Assembly (NCBI GenBank): GCA_958450365.1 | Contig: CAUEEP010000732.1 | Span: forward strand, 3,101,001 to 3,165,000 | Reading direction: 5' to 3' | Length of the DNA stretch: 64,000 nucleotides | DNA from: Mesorhabditis belari | Taxonomy: Eukaryota > Nematoda > Chromadorea > Rhabditida > Rhabditidae | Part shown: piece by piece, positions 16,238 to 29,475 of the stretch | How positions within the stretch are numbered: the stretch's first letter is position 1 | Layout of the letters: each line of letters starts with the position of its first letter | Notes under the pieces: generated by a model | Told to the model about the DNA's origin: nothing | The model's input: the letters and a program-made list of their open reading frames with translations, nothing else | The model's database searches: none | Translations under genes and position numbers: made by a program

Positions 16238-17320
16238 GGTGGCTCAAGGTAGTAGGTATGGTGCGAATTTTTTGTGATTGAGAAATTCTGGTTTTTTCAT
16301 GATTTTTAGCAGATTATGACCCTCTATGCATGAAATTTCCTCGCCACCATGGTCATCATCACCATATGAGCCACCACAATGAGACTTTTACCATAAAATA
16401 AAACCTCTACTGGCATCGCGTTGTCATATTAGAGTTAATATATAAACTAAGATTTTAGCTTTTTAGCCAAACACTTTATTCATCTACACTATAGAGAGTG
16501 GGGCAAATGCTACCTTTTTTTTGCGCACCCAGACATTTGCGCACCTTTTTTTGCGCACCTTGCCCATTAGCGCACCTTTTTTCGCGTTTTAAAAAAGCTC
16601 TAAAAAGCTAATATTAACCAATTTCTATTTCAAATGTTGTTTTTCTAGGTAATTTGAGGGTGTCGAATTCAAATTTTGACATAACAGAGCGTGTGGAACC
16701 AATTTGAAAGACAAAACGGCTAGGTCAAATTACAGAGAATTGTTGATTTTTCTCTTTGTATAACTCCGCCGTTTGTTTCCACAAGCTCTGATATGCCAAA
16801 ATTTCGATTATACGCCCTCAAATTACCTAGAAAAACGACTTTTGGAATAGAAATTGGTTAATATTAGCTTTTAGAGCTTTTTTAAAAAGCGAAAAAAAGT
16901 GCGCTAATGGTGCGGAAAAAAAGGTGCGCAAATGTCCAGGTGCGCAAAAAAAAGGTAGCATTTGTCCCACTCCCACATTATATGATAATCTGTCATATAT
17001 AAGAGATTTTCAGATGGCCTTTTTTAAAAGAAAGTGCCCCGTTTTTCCAAACGAAACGCTGATCAATAAAGTGTTTGACTAAAATAAAATAGTGTTTGGC
17101 TCAATAAAATGGTTAAAATTTGTAGTTATCCTAATAGTGTTTATTATGCACCACAATGCCAGTTTAGTTTTAATTTTATGGGAAAAGTCTGATGGTGGTG
17201 ATCATGGTAACTCAGAAATTTCTTGCATAAAGGAGCATGATATCGTGAAAATGAAAAAACAGCAAGATTTCCCGACCTCAAAAAAATCATTTTCCCACTC
17301 CTACTACCTTGAGCCACCGG
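16238..17320. mobile_element. Long-arm foldback element, interrupted by a second element
   Basis: The left arm starts GGTGGCTCAAGGTAGTAGG near 16239 and its complement ends near 17319. Imperfect inverted similarity continues inward for about 150 nt on each side, including GATTATGACC/GGTCATAATC-like and ATGGTCATCATCACCA-like blocks. There is no transposase ORF. The centre contains a different palindromic element (16496-16973). Confidence 0.65.
16496..16973. mobile_element. Nested palindromic MITE with GCGCACC ends
   Basis: Ends read GAGTGGGGCAAATGCTACC and the complement of GAGTGGGACAAATGCTACC. The inverted arms extend about 180 nt on each side through GCGCACC-rich sequence and the AGCTAATATTAACCAATTTC block, leaving a short centre near 16680-16790. 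No coding capacity is seen. Confidence 0.8.
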
Positions 17321-17323
17321 AAA

Positions 17324-17558
17324 TACACTACTGGACAATGAAATATGATATTTGAAAAAAGATCGTCACTTTCGCGCGTCTATAACTCCCTTGTCTTTAC
17401 CGTATTTCTAAATATTAATATTACCATCGTGTAGCCCTTGAAAAGAGCTTCCAGAAAATGTATAACACTAATAGTTTAAACTCAAAGACAAGGGAGTTAC
17501 AGACGCGCGAAAGTGACGATCGTTTTTCAAATATCATATTTCATTGTCCAGTACTGTA
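17324..17558. mobile_element. Palindromic MITE family M1, copy 1
   Basis: Terminal inverted repeats of about 75 nt begin TACACTACTGGACAATG and end with the complement of TACAGTACTGGACAATG. The arms contain GATCGTCACTTTCGCGCGTC. A nearly identical copy is at 39123-39359. Size 235 bp, no ORF. Confidence 0.85.
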
Positions 17559-18758
17559 TTTCTAAAATTTGACCCGAAATGGAGTTTTTTTTGGGACATC
17601 CTATATTTCTAAGCATGAACGTTTCGCCCAAAAGAATCGCATTTTCGTCAAAACGTCAATCGGATATCCATTTTTATTTTGCCCTTTTCCTCCCTCTTTC
17701 ATCACCTACTTAAGATGGAAATGCGCGATTTTTTTTAGCACCGACTGATGGAAAATAATTAAGATTAGGAATTCGGCCGTGTTTTTCTCCACTCAAACCC
17801 TTCGTTCTTGGCTCATCTATCGAATTCAATCAAAGATGGGAAGGAATTAGTGAATGGAAAAGGAAAAAAAAGGGGAAAAACAAGGCCTAGTTAGAGGAAA
17901 TTTTCACAAATTTCAAATGGCTTAGTGAAAATAGAGCCAAACGAGTCGTTTACTTGCGCTCAGATTGTGAGCGGAGATTTGTTAGAAAACTCTTTGCTCA
18001 CTATCTGCCTTGTAAACACATCCTTGCTAGTGTACTCGATTGGCAAGGAAAACTTGACAAATTCGATGCACTAGATGACAATCACTATACTAGATGACAA
18101 TCACTATACAGGGCGGGTTTAGGTTAAGCTCAAAGCACTCGATGACAATCACTATACAGCTTTCAAAAAATAATTCTACTCAAGAACTTTTCAAGTAAAA
18201 TTTAAATATAAAGAAATCCCCTTGTGGCTAAACTTTTATTATGATTGCGTAGTTTTTGAGGTTTAAATTTCAAAGCTTTTATTTCAAAGCTTTTTGATGA
18301 ATGGAACTCAAAAAAATCTAAGAAAAAGAAGGTCAAAAATTGCGAGATATTTTGAGATCTCTAAAAAATAGCCGTTCCCACTTGGGACCAATTGAATGAA
18401 TGGGAAATTGAGGAAAAGAATCCACTTCCACAAATGGCAACTTGCGGGGGAAATGGTTGAATTCCCAAAACACAAAGATTCGATAAGATTACTGCAGGTC
18501 ATAACTTTTTACAATTCTTGCAATCTACAATCTAGAACTGGGCTAGATTGTAGATAAAAGGTAAGATAATCTAGAACCTTACTAAAGAGTTCATAAGTTT
18601 CATTTGACTTCTCGCGACTAAACTGTTTCCCATTTACCGTAATCTTTTCATAATCTTATCGTAATCTTATCGTAATCCTTGTCTCTCTAAATAACCTACA
18701 TTAAGTATTTTTCGGTAGTTTTTGTTTGTTTTTGTTAGTCGTCAATTTTAGTTAAGTA
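17559..18758. other. 1.2 kb without recognised gene
   Basis: AT-rich sequence with a short direct repeat ATGACAATCACTATAC present three times at 18070-18160. Short ORFs here show no motif or splice-site-bounded coding pattern. Confidence 0.4.
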
Positions 18759-19288
18759 TTGGGTTGGTGGAAAAGTTCTTTCCGATTTTTTGGGAGAGTA
18801 CCTTAAATTTGTCCAATTTTGACATTTTATAGCTCATCCTAAAGCTGAATTCAAGACGGATCGATTGGTAAAAACCGTTTTGAGATATCTCTTTTCTAAA
18901 AGTTTTTACAGCTATTTTAGTAAAGGGCGGCAGAGCCAAAAAATCGCTGTTTTCACGTTTCGTTAGTTTTCCGTACAGAAAAAAAATGCAGAAATGCGTG
19001 TCTAGGGGTTATTTTTGACGCTGATCACGAAACACATGTTTTTAGCCTAGATTTCTGCACGGAAAACTAACGAAACGTGAAAACAGCGATTTTTTGGCTC
19101 TGCCGCCCTTTACTAAAATAGCTGTAAAAACTTTTAGAAAAGAGATATCTCAAAACGGTTTTTATCAATCGATCCATCTTGAATTCAGCTTTAGGATGAG
19201 CGTCAAAATTGGACATTGGAAACGTCAAAATTCGACAAATTTAAGGTACTCTCCCAAAAAATCGGAAAGAACTTTTCCACCAACCCAA
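18759..19288. mobile_element. Mariner-type palindromic MITE M2 (530 bp)
   Basis: The element is bounded by TA duplications (18757-18758 and 19289-19290). Terminal repeats start TTGGGTTGGTGGAAAAGTTC, a mariner-like end. The arms are inverted over about 220 nt each, with a centre near 18980-19050. There is no transposase; it probably relied on a mariner relative. Confidence 0.85.
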
Positions 19289-20007
19289 TAGTTAAAGTCT
19301 AAGTTAGCATATCTAACTCTAATCCAGTCTCCTAAAAATATTGCTAAGTTTAAAGAAAAAATAAATCTACCGTACCTTTGCTTGAGTTGATGGGGATGAT
19401 GTTAGGGAAAAGGGGGGCCACTCGGAGAGGAGAACGAGCAGGAGAAAAGTGGTTTCAAGATTGGAGGGGAAATCGTGAGACATCTCAAGGATGGGGCGGT
19501 GCTTTCATTTCAAATGCGAGAAGGGAAAAGAAAAGAAGAAAAGAAGAAGAGAAGAAATTCTTAATTATTTCATAAAAAAGAGAACAAAAATAGCATTAAC
19601 AGAGAAAAATAGAGATGATGTGACGGGAAATGACAGGGTTGATAGGGTTGCTAAGAGAAGATGTGCATAAATCGACTGTATACTTCGAAATCTTGTACAT
19701 TCACAAGTTATTCTACATCTTTTACTGTTTATTGTTAAGTTTCCCATCTTTTTTAAGTCAATTTCGGTTTACTTACATTGTAAACTCGAGAGTTTTCGGG
19801 TTTTCGGGGTTCAGAAATTCTCTACAAAGAAATTGGCTGAATGGCTAAAAGTGGTTCTCTGAAAATTTAACTATATACGCAATTTTTTATGCTCTATCTT
19901 TTAGCTATTGATAGCTTTTAGCTTTTAGCTATAAGAATATCGATTTCCCTAACGCTAAACTGGCATCATCAGGAATTTTATGGCCAAATTTATATTCAAT
20001 TGTTTAC
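19289..20007. other. Gap, no gene assigned
   Basis: The purine-rich block at 19390-19550 looks odd but shows no convincing reading frame. No exon that would continue the kinesin fragment at 20008-20147 was found here. Confidence 0.35.
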
Positions 20008-20147
20008 CTGTAACAATCGAGTGAGCTTTGAGTCTCTGTATGGAATATGTTTACTCTTTCCATCAACAAGAGCTAAGATTACATTTCCAAGAACCAATAG
20101 AGAAAGATTCATTTTTGTGGCCTCTTTGAAACGATCTCCCACAGCAC
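20008..20147 (-). pseudogene. Orphan kinesin motor-domain exon
   Basis: A 140-nt exon bounded by CTTTAG and GTAAAC encodes 46 residues of a kinesin motor: [20 protein letters not shown] followed by [20 protein letters not shown] and RLLQ. The block [14 protein letters not shown] is a kinesin signature (switch II helix region), and the sequence resembles kinesin-2/OSM-3 type motors. The usual NLSLSALGN is NLSLLVLGN here. I found neither the preceding SSRSH exon nor the following DSLGGN exon within several kb. The reading frame and both splice sites are intact, so this is either a duplicated exon fragment or part of a gene whose other exons lie across large repeat-filled introns. Confidence 0.7.
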
Positions 20148-20354
20148 CTAAAGGTACCACCTAAACTGCATCATCAAGCTACCATTTTTGACTACTCGAC
20201 TTCACCCTCTCAAAAAAGTTCAAACATAAAACATTTGAAACTAGCGTGTTTTCCTCACGAGTAATGCGCTTTTTTTAGAACGCACACTTAGGAAAAATTA
20301 CCGTACTTTACCGTACTTTTAGCGAAAATTATTGCAAAAAATTGGCACAAAAAA

Positions 20355-20570
20355 TCTTATATACGACTCTTTTTAAAGATATTCAGCCGTTTAACTGATT
20401 TGGTGGCAAATTCCCCTTCACAAGTAAAGATATTCAATTTACTCGACGTGTAAAGAGGATTATTCGTAGTTACTCTCGATCAAAAATGTCGATTAATCGA
20501 GTAAAAGTTACTCAGGCAAATTTTACTCGAGTAAATACTTACTCCCGAGGAAAACACTCTATTCAAATCT
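20355..20570. repeat. Direct repeat flanking the 12-bp array, left copy
   Basis: About 210 nt starting ATATACGACTCTTTTTAAAG recur almost identically at 21030-21240, on the other side of the CTCGAGTAATGT array. Both copies contain TTACTCGA/TCGAGTAA words related to the array unit and end near AACACTCTAT. Confidence 0.85.
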
Positions 20571-20762
20571 ATCGCATTAAGATAATCTATAGCTCAAAAA
20601 ATAGAGGATCTCAAGAGCTTTCGAATGAAATAAAGTATATTGAGAAATATGGAAAGAAAGATGGATCAAGACAGGCTGATAAGCCAATATCTAGTCCAAA
20701 TTTGTTTTTGTTTTTCAGTTTTACTTTTCAACCTTTGAAAAATCTAATCATATAAGTCTAGA

Positions 20763-21005
20763 GTGTGTTCCACTCGAGTAATGTCTCGAGTAATGTCTCG
20801 AGTAATGTCTCGAGTAATGTCTCGAGTAATGTCTCGAGTAATGTCTCGAGTAATGTCTCGAGTAATGTCTCGAGTAATGTTTCGAGTAATGTTTCGAGTA
20901 ATGTTTCGAGTAATGTTTCGAGTAATGTTTCGAGTAATGTTTCGAGTAATGTTTCGAGTAATGTTTCGAGTAATGTTTCGAGTAATGTTTCGAGTAATGT
21001 CTCTC
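20763..21005. repeat. 12-bp minisatellite CTCGAGTAATGT
   Basis: About 20 copies. The first half has the unit with CTCGAG and the second half with TTCGAG, so two homogeneous blocks sit side by side. All six frames stay open, giving spurious ORFs. Confidence 0.95.
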
Positions 21006-21974
21006 GCGAAAAAAATCACGAGCGACGACTTATATACGACTCTTTTTAAAGATATTCAGTCGTTTAACTGATTTGGTGGCAAATTCCCTTCACAAGTAAA
21101 GATATTCAATTTACTCGACGTGTAAAGAGGATTACTCGTAGTTACTCTCGAACAAAAACGTCGATTAATCGAGTAGATGCAGATTTTACTCGAGTAATTA
21201 CTTACTCACTCAAGGAAAACACTCTATTTGAAACCCGTTTTAATGTGATTTTGCAGAACAATAATTGGCCTTTTTGGCCTTTTTAATGAAACAAACCAGA
21301 GTTTAATTGATGCATTTATTGGTTTTAAACGGATGTACGGAATGAAAAGCCTGGAGCCTAATACTTTAGAGTTCAAAGTCTGGCATGACATCTTGGGATT
21401 CTTCTGTATTCTGTATTCTGAATAGATCTATTACCAGATTTTTTTATCAATCAATTCTTCTACTCTACCTATTTCTCTACCATAAAACGAACGTATATCA
21501 GATCACAAACTTTAATCTTAACTTTCAGGATTTGAGCTCACTAGATTTGGACAGCTAAAAGTCTGATACAGAAAACTATTCTATATACTTTTATATATTT
21601 TTTTTTTCTGATTTGAAATCAAATAGAAGTCGATCTTAGGGTAGAAATAACAGCTGAACAGAATTGGGCAGAAGAACAGAACTGGACAGAAGAACAGAAG
21701 CCAAAACAACCTCTTAGCTTGGCTTGGTTAGCATTGACTTTTAAATTTCCCGTCATAGTCCCAGATCTGACGTCAGACTGTTTTCACCTTTTTGCTCTAC
21801 CATAAAATGGATTTCTATTGTCAAGCTATATGCTATATGACTGGTACTTAAAATTTCAAAAACTTTTCCAGTGGGTGTGGTGTAGAAATTCTGACGCTTC
21901 CCCCGATTTCGAGTTGCGCGGGCGGGGGAAAGCCTGGGAATTTCCTCTCGTTGACAACATCCACTCGAATTCTT

Positions 21975-22073
21975 TTCTTCTTCTTCTTCTTCTTCTTCTT
22001 CTTCTTCTTCTTCTTCTTCTTCTTCTTCTTCTTCTTCTTCTTCTTCTTCTTCTTCTTCTTCTTCTTCTTCTTC
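21975..22073. repeat. (TTC)n microsatellite
   Basis: About 33 uninterrupted TTC triplets. The long poly-Leu or poly-Lys reading frames are artefacts. Confidence 0.97.
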
Positions 22074-22749
22074 ACAATCACTTCTAGAATGTTACAGAAT
22101 CTTCCTTTTTCAGAAAAATTTACTTAAAGACTAGCATCAATTTGGAAAAGAGTTTATGGAAAAAAATTTAACGATCTGACGATTTTAACGATGTTTTTAT
22201 GACAGTTCTCGAAATCAGAATTCACTGGAAATCGAATTCTGAAGAAATTGGATAATGGAATGTTTCAATCTTTTTAAATTTAAAGAACTAAACACTTAAA
22301 GGCAGACAATGCTTCTTGAGTTGATATCTCATAGTGATTGTTAATCTCAAGAAATATTCAAGCTGTTATCGTTCACTGGTACGCTTTAGTATCATCAATT
22401 AATGCAATATTAGGCTTTACAGTATTATGTTACATATTAGGCTCTCACTTGTGTCTTTGTCTTCACCGGTATCCAAATCGCCCAAATCTAGGAGTTATAT
22501 AAAGATCAAACTTTACTAGAAATATTATACAGTAATTTCATTTGGATACGTACAGTACAGTACAGATACAGATAGTACGTACAGTTGATAAACAACATTA
22601 TACACTACTTTCCTATTCAATAATATTCAATTGAAAGTTAGCAACATAAAAGAAACGATTTGAAATATTTTTCAAGCTTTTTCAAGACATTCAAGATCTC
22701 CGAAAGCTTTAAGATCTTTTTTTTAAGATTTAAGATCATGAACTTGAAG

Positions 22750-23242
22750 TATCCAGTTGTTTCCAGAGCGTATCCAGTTGATCCAGAGCGTATCCAGTTG
22801 ATCCAGAGCGTATCCAGTTGATCCAGAGCGTATCCAGTTGATCCAGAGCGTATCCAGTTGATCCAGAGCGTATCCAGTTGATCCAGAGCGTATCCAGTTG
22901 ATCCAGAGCGTATCCAGTTGATCCAGAGCGTATCCAGTTGATCCAGAGCGTATCCAGTTGATCCAGAGCGTATCCAGTTGATCCAGAGCGTATCCAGTTG
23001 ATCCAGAGCGTATCCAGTTAATCCAGAGCGTATCCAGTTGATCCAGAGCGTATCCAGTTGATCCAGAGCGTATCCAGTTGATCCAGAGCGTATCCAGTTA
23101 ATCCAGAGCGTATCCAGTTGATCCAGAGCGTATCCAGTTGATCCAGAGCGTATCCAGTTGATCCAGAGCGTATCCAGTTGATCCAGAGCGTATCCAGTTA
23201 ATCCAGAGCGTATCCAGTTGATCCAGAGCGTATCCAGTTGAC
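22750..23242. repeat. 20-bp minisatellite
   Basis: About 24 copies of GCGTATCCAGTTGATCCAGA. The unit has an internal near-duplication (TATCCAG/GATCCAG). Copies are almost identical apart from a few G-to-A changes in TTGATCC, so the array is young or homogenised. Confidence 0.97.
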
Positions 23243-23627
23243 TTTAAGTATCCAGTTGATTCAATAGAATCGATTGTGGAGTTGATTTTGACTTTCGTTT
23301 GTGGAGTTGATTCTAATTCATCCAATCTACTATTCAGGCGTTGCTGGTAAAGCCTTACTCTAGTTTTTGTTGAAATCGGGTAGAGATTTCCTCCGTTTTG
23401 AAGAGTGTATGGGAAAGTGGTTTTGAGAAAATGAAGAGAGTTAAGGAAAGTTCTTCCCAAAAGTGTTCCTACACATTTTTTTGTCTTTCAAACTTTAGAC
23501 AATTTTAGAACATTCAAAGAAAGGATTTATGAGGAAGTTAAACATTTATTTTTAGATAGAAAAAGGGAAAGAATTTTCGAAAAGAAAGAAATTTTTGGTG
23601 AATTGTTTTTTCGATAGCAATTTCATT

Positions 23628-25986
<2,359 letters not shown>

Positions 25987-26308
25987 TTCCAGCGTTGAAC
26001 TGAATTCTTCTTCTGTTATCTTTCCCCTCGCTAACTATGCGATATTTATGTGCTTCTGAGTCGATTTATTGCTTCTAACTATGCATTGATAAGAGTCATA
26101 AAGGATAGAATATTCAGTTATTCACTTGCAGATTCATTTATTCAGTTATTCACTGGCAAACACTGCTCAAAGTCCGAAGTGATCACGTGATTTTTGCTTC
26201 AAATCTAGTGATGAATACCCCCGTTTCTTAGCTCATTGTACACTGAATATCAAACATATTTCATTTATTAAAGCATGATTTCATGAAAATTTGTATGCAA
26301 AAGGATAT

Positions 26309-27835
26309 TCAGGCATGAATTTGAGCGAGGAAAACGACGCACACTTCTTTCGTGTCACCGCCGGCTTTTTGAATCACCCAATTCACTTGGATCGTTTGAT
26401 CCTGAAAATTCTGATTCGTTTGAGCTTTTAACCAAACTTTCTCTATCAAAACTAAAGCTTTTTGTTTATTTTTATCTATTTTAAGGGGAAAATATTCTTT
26501 TGCAATGTCAAGACTGTCAAGACTGTCAAGACAACTGTCAAGACTGTCAAGACTGTCAAGACTGTCAAGACTGTCAAGACTGTCAAGACAACTGTCAAGA
26601 CTGTCAAGACTGTCAAGACAACTGTCAAGACTCTTCCCACCTTTGGATACTCAGCTTTGAGATGAAAACTCTGTTCATATGTCGTCGAAACGCCGTTCTT
26701 CAATGGGCATGTCATAAACTGAAATTTCTTTAAGAAACAATTGTTTTAAGAAACAAGTGTTGCTTGAATCCTTGAAAAGTTCAATGATCAACAAGTTACA
26801 GGAATGCTAAAAGGTTATGTAAGCATTGAAAGACTAAGCATGTTTCAAGTTCGCTAAAGGCCAAGAATATTCAAATATTCTTAAAGGCAAAGTGTCCGAA
26901 ATCCTTTTCCTTTTTATTTCCAATGCAAAAAACACATACACTACACGCGTTCGCATCGGGTAGACTCCATTTGAACAAACCGGTGTCCATTTTCGCGTTC
27001 ACCGCAGTGCCCATCTCCGACGAAACATCGGCATCTAGAATTGGATCTAGAATTGGATCTAGAATTGGATCTAGAATTACATCTAGAATTGGATCTAGAA
27101 TTGGATCTAGAATTGGATCTAGAATTACATCTAGAATTGGATCTAGAATTGCATAATTTAAGCCTAAAACATTCAAGTAATAAGTTATAAATTAAGCAAA
27201 GATCATTTTCCACTCACTTGGCGTGAATGTGATCTGCATTTTCGGGTTTGAGTCGGCCTTGAAAATGAGGATCTGTTTCCCGTCTTTCGAATCCTCAAAT
27301 GCTCTTGATCTTGTGGTTTTTGAAGGAAATTTGAAAACACCCGGCTAAGCTTATCTTGCTATCTTCTTGCTAATCAAAATCAAAATATATTGAAGTTTAA
27401 ATTAAAGCAAGATTTGTTTGATAACAGGGAAAGTGATCGATAGGAGTTGTTGATTTGTTCTCAACGAAAAACCAACCACCCGTGCTCCATCAACAGCCAC
27501 TCGATCGACTTTGAATGTGGATTCTGGAAAAGTTTTATTCTATTTTGGATTAAAATCAAAGTTTTGGATTAAAATCAGTTTTGGATTAAGAATTGTTTTC
27601 GATTGGGTTGATTATCAGCAGAAAAAGGATCAGCAGAAGATCGATAAAAACTCGAGCTAAGGTTACAGTAGTTTTCGAAAATGAAATGGTGTAAACTCTT
27701 TCTCCACCAGAACACTTTATCCTTTCCCTCTCTTCTTTTCTTCCAAAACTCACTGCAATCCCGAAATTTGATCGTTTCAAGTGCTCCCATCGATGAAACA
27801 ACGAAAACGGTGAAAACGATCAATCGAGCCACCAT
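26309..27835 (-). CDS. NPC2-like secreted ML-domain protein, paralogue B
   Basis: A second NPC2/ML family protein, 156 residues in six exons: 27754-27835, 27477-27523, 27218-27293, 26940-27034, 26641-26718 and 26309-26401. It opens with a signal peptide (MVARLIVFTVFVVSSMGA) and the segment TIKFRDC, then KSTFKVDRVAVDGARV, a beta-strand region ending ITFTP, VNAKMDTGLFKWSLPDANAC, MTCPLKNGVSTTYEQS, AEYPK and IQVNWVIQKAGGDT with a final Cys in EVCVVFLAQI. The cysteine order fits NPC2. Exon sizes 47, 76 and 78 are identical to paralogue A and the others differ by at most 3 nt, so the pair arose by tandem duplication. The exon 3 acceptor (TTTGAG) is weaker than the others. The acceptor of exon 4 is embedded in a 12-bp tandem array. 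Confidence 0.86.
26503..26632. repeat. 9-bp minisatellite TGTCAAGAC
   Basis: About 13 copies, some with an extra AAC, filling intron 5 of ML paralogue B right after its donor site. Confidence 0.95.
27035..27152. repeat. 12-bp array of acceptor-like AATTCTAG at an intron-exon border
   Basis: About 10 copies of GGATCTAGAATT (or ACATCTAGAATT). On the minus strand each copy offers AATTCTAG, the same acceptor sequence used before exon 4 of ML paralogue B. The unit length is 12, and the array is open in the frame of exon 4, so use of an upstream copy would add multiples of four residues (ILDP/ILDV) without breaking the frame. Confidence 0.85.
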
Positions 27836-28323
27836 TTGTCACTTTTTCAGAAAAATTATACCCGCTAAAACTCTTCATCTTTCAACTTTCAAAGTTTAAG
27901 TAAAGATATCAAAAAATTCTATAGACTAGATCAACGCCAAGTTCGGTCTGGGACAGGTTCGCTATTCAGAGTCAGGTCCAGACTGGTTTTAAAATACTTT
28001 TTCCTTCTAGTTTCTTAAAAAAAACGAATTTGATAAATATCTTCAATGTTGAAGATGTTTATCAAATTCGTTTTTATCAAAATGCCCAAATGATACTGTT
28101 GAAAGAAAATTTAAAAATGAACAATTGATATAAAATATGTGTGTGAAATTTATTGAGTGCTATCTCTCTTTTATAAACGAATTCCCCAAAACGATTCGCT
28201 CAAATAAACAAAACAAAACCATGTGGAGAAAAGAGTGAAAAAAGCAATCGGGAAAGGGCACTGATCTAAACGATTCGCTCTGAATTTAGAAATCGATTTG
28301 AAAATTGAAGAAAGTGAGATTTG

Positions 28324-28360
28324 GAAAGAATAGGAAAGAATAGGAAAGAATAGGAAAGAA
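28324..28360. repeat. Short 10-bp repeat GGAAAGAATA
   Basis: Four copies in tandem, nothing else around it. Confidence 0.85.
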
Positions 28361-28522
28361 TTGTTTGTAAAACTTCAATCCGACCGCTTTTAAAACCTCT
28401 AAAAAGTATCACAATCCTAAAGCGAGTTCTCCTTTAGAACAACATCAAATTGTCATCACATTTTTCAAACCGATACTTCTATGCGATGAACGCGTGGGTT
28501 GGTTTAACTCAACAAAGTTCTG

Positions 28523-28581
28523 CGCTTGGCTCGACAGTACGGCCAACCCTTAAGGTTGACAGTACTGTCGAGCCAAGCGCA
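28523..28581. repeat. Perfect hairpin, 19-bp arms
   Basis: GCGCTTGGCTCGACAGTAC and its exact complement are separated by about 19 nt. It is GC-rich compared with the surroundings. No T-run or gene context explains it. Confidence 0.85.
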
Positions 28582-28744
28582 TCAACTCACCAAGAGACTT
28601 CTTAAAAGCGGCAAGAAAACCGTCAAATTCTGTTGGTTTTATGGAATTCGATGAGGTGATTCCAACGATATCAAAAGCACCCCAATCGGCAGAGTCAGGT
28701 CGATTGGAATCTTTGCTAATCTGTTCGAGCCCGGGAACAGCTAT

Positions 28745-28960
28745 CTATCGGGAACTTGTGCCAGACGGCTATAACTTAGATTACGCGATCAAACAAAGAA
28801 CACCTCGCCAGTCATTTACAAGATTTCTCTTTTCCTTTGTTGATGTTACAAAAAGATATTCAGCTATGAAGCCCCGGGAGTTCTCAAGGTCGGCGAATCG
28901 ATTAGAGCTATTCATTTTATTGAGTCTACCAATTGGAACTCTCAATTGGTAAACTTTTAG
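28745..28960 (+). repeat. Dispersed repeat D, copy 3, part of a broken ML-gene duplicate
   Basis: Matches 25600-25795 (intron 1 of ML paralogue A) in the same order. Together with the exon-1 remnant at 30003-30063 it suggests that the 5' part of an ML gene was duplicated here. Confidence 0.75.
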
Positions 28961-29138
28961 ATAAATTCCGAAATCTATTAGGTGTGGCGAATAGCCACTA
29001 AAAAGTTACCTAACTCTGGCAGCCTAAAAATTGGAAAAATATTGAGGAAATCGGCTTCATTCTATTTCGCGCCCCAAATCATTTATTGTTTTGTAGCTTG
29101 TTAGCTGAGTATCTTGTGTTAAAGCCTATATAACGCAA

Positions 29139-29327
29139 TTGTTGTTCATTTTGTTTTTCATTATCTTTCATTTTTTACTGCTTTCCTCTCATCGTGTTGA
29201 AAGTTGTGTCCTAATTAGGACGAAATTGTTTCTGTTTTTATCGTCACTTTTAATTCAATTGTCGATCTTGTGTGAAAGTTGCTCAAGTGAGAGCCCAAAT
29301 ATTCCGAGTCAATCGGCTCTTGAATAA
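29139..29327 (+). CDS. Small ORF with a hydrophobic start, uncertain
   Basis: 62 codons begin with a strongly hydrophobic stretch (MLFILFFIIFHFLLL) that could be a signal peptide, then a short Ser/Cys-containing part. TATATAA lies near 29128 just before the ATG, and AATAAA overlaps the stop codon. No family resemblance is seen and the compact layout leaves almost no 5' UTR. It may be a chance ORF inside repeat-derived sequence. Confidence 0.2.
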   Translation: MLFILFFIIFHFLLLSSHRVESCVLIRTKLFLFLSSLLIQLSILCESCSSESPNIPSQSALE

Positions 29328-29475
29328 AGCGTTTTTTAGTTCAAGTGAGATCAGATATCTCGAAACAAGAAATAACGTGTCTTGAGTGAAGAGTATCAAG
29401 CACGCAAAGAATATTTCTTTACATTAGGTTCCATTGAGCCCAGATATCGAATCAGTCCAATATCAGTCCAATATA

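Noticed and set aside
20744..21071. Repetitive ORFs (RVMSRVMS, NITRNITR, SSNVSSNV)
   Set aside because: All come from the 12-bp CTCGAGTAATGT array.
21818..21960. Possible coding exon before the TTC repeat (FQWVWCRNSDASPDFELRG)
   Set aside because: GC-rich and open, but no matching exon before or after and no recognisable domain.
22750..23460. CRISPR-like regular repeat
   Set aside because: The 20-bp units are directly adjacent with no unique spacers; it is a minisatellite in a eukaryotic genome.
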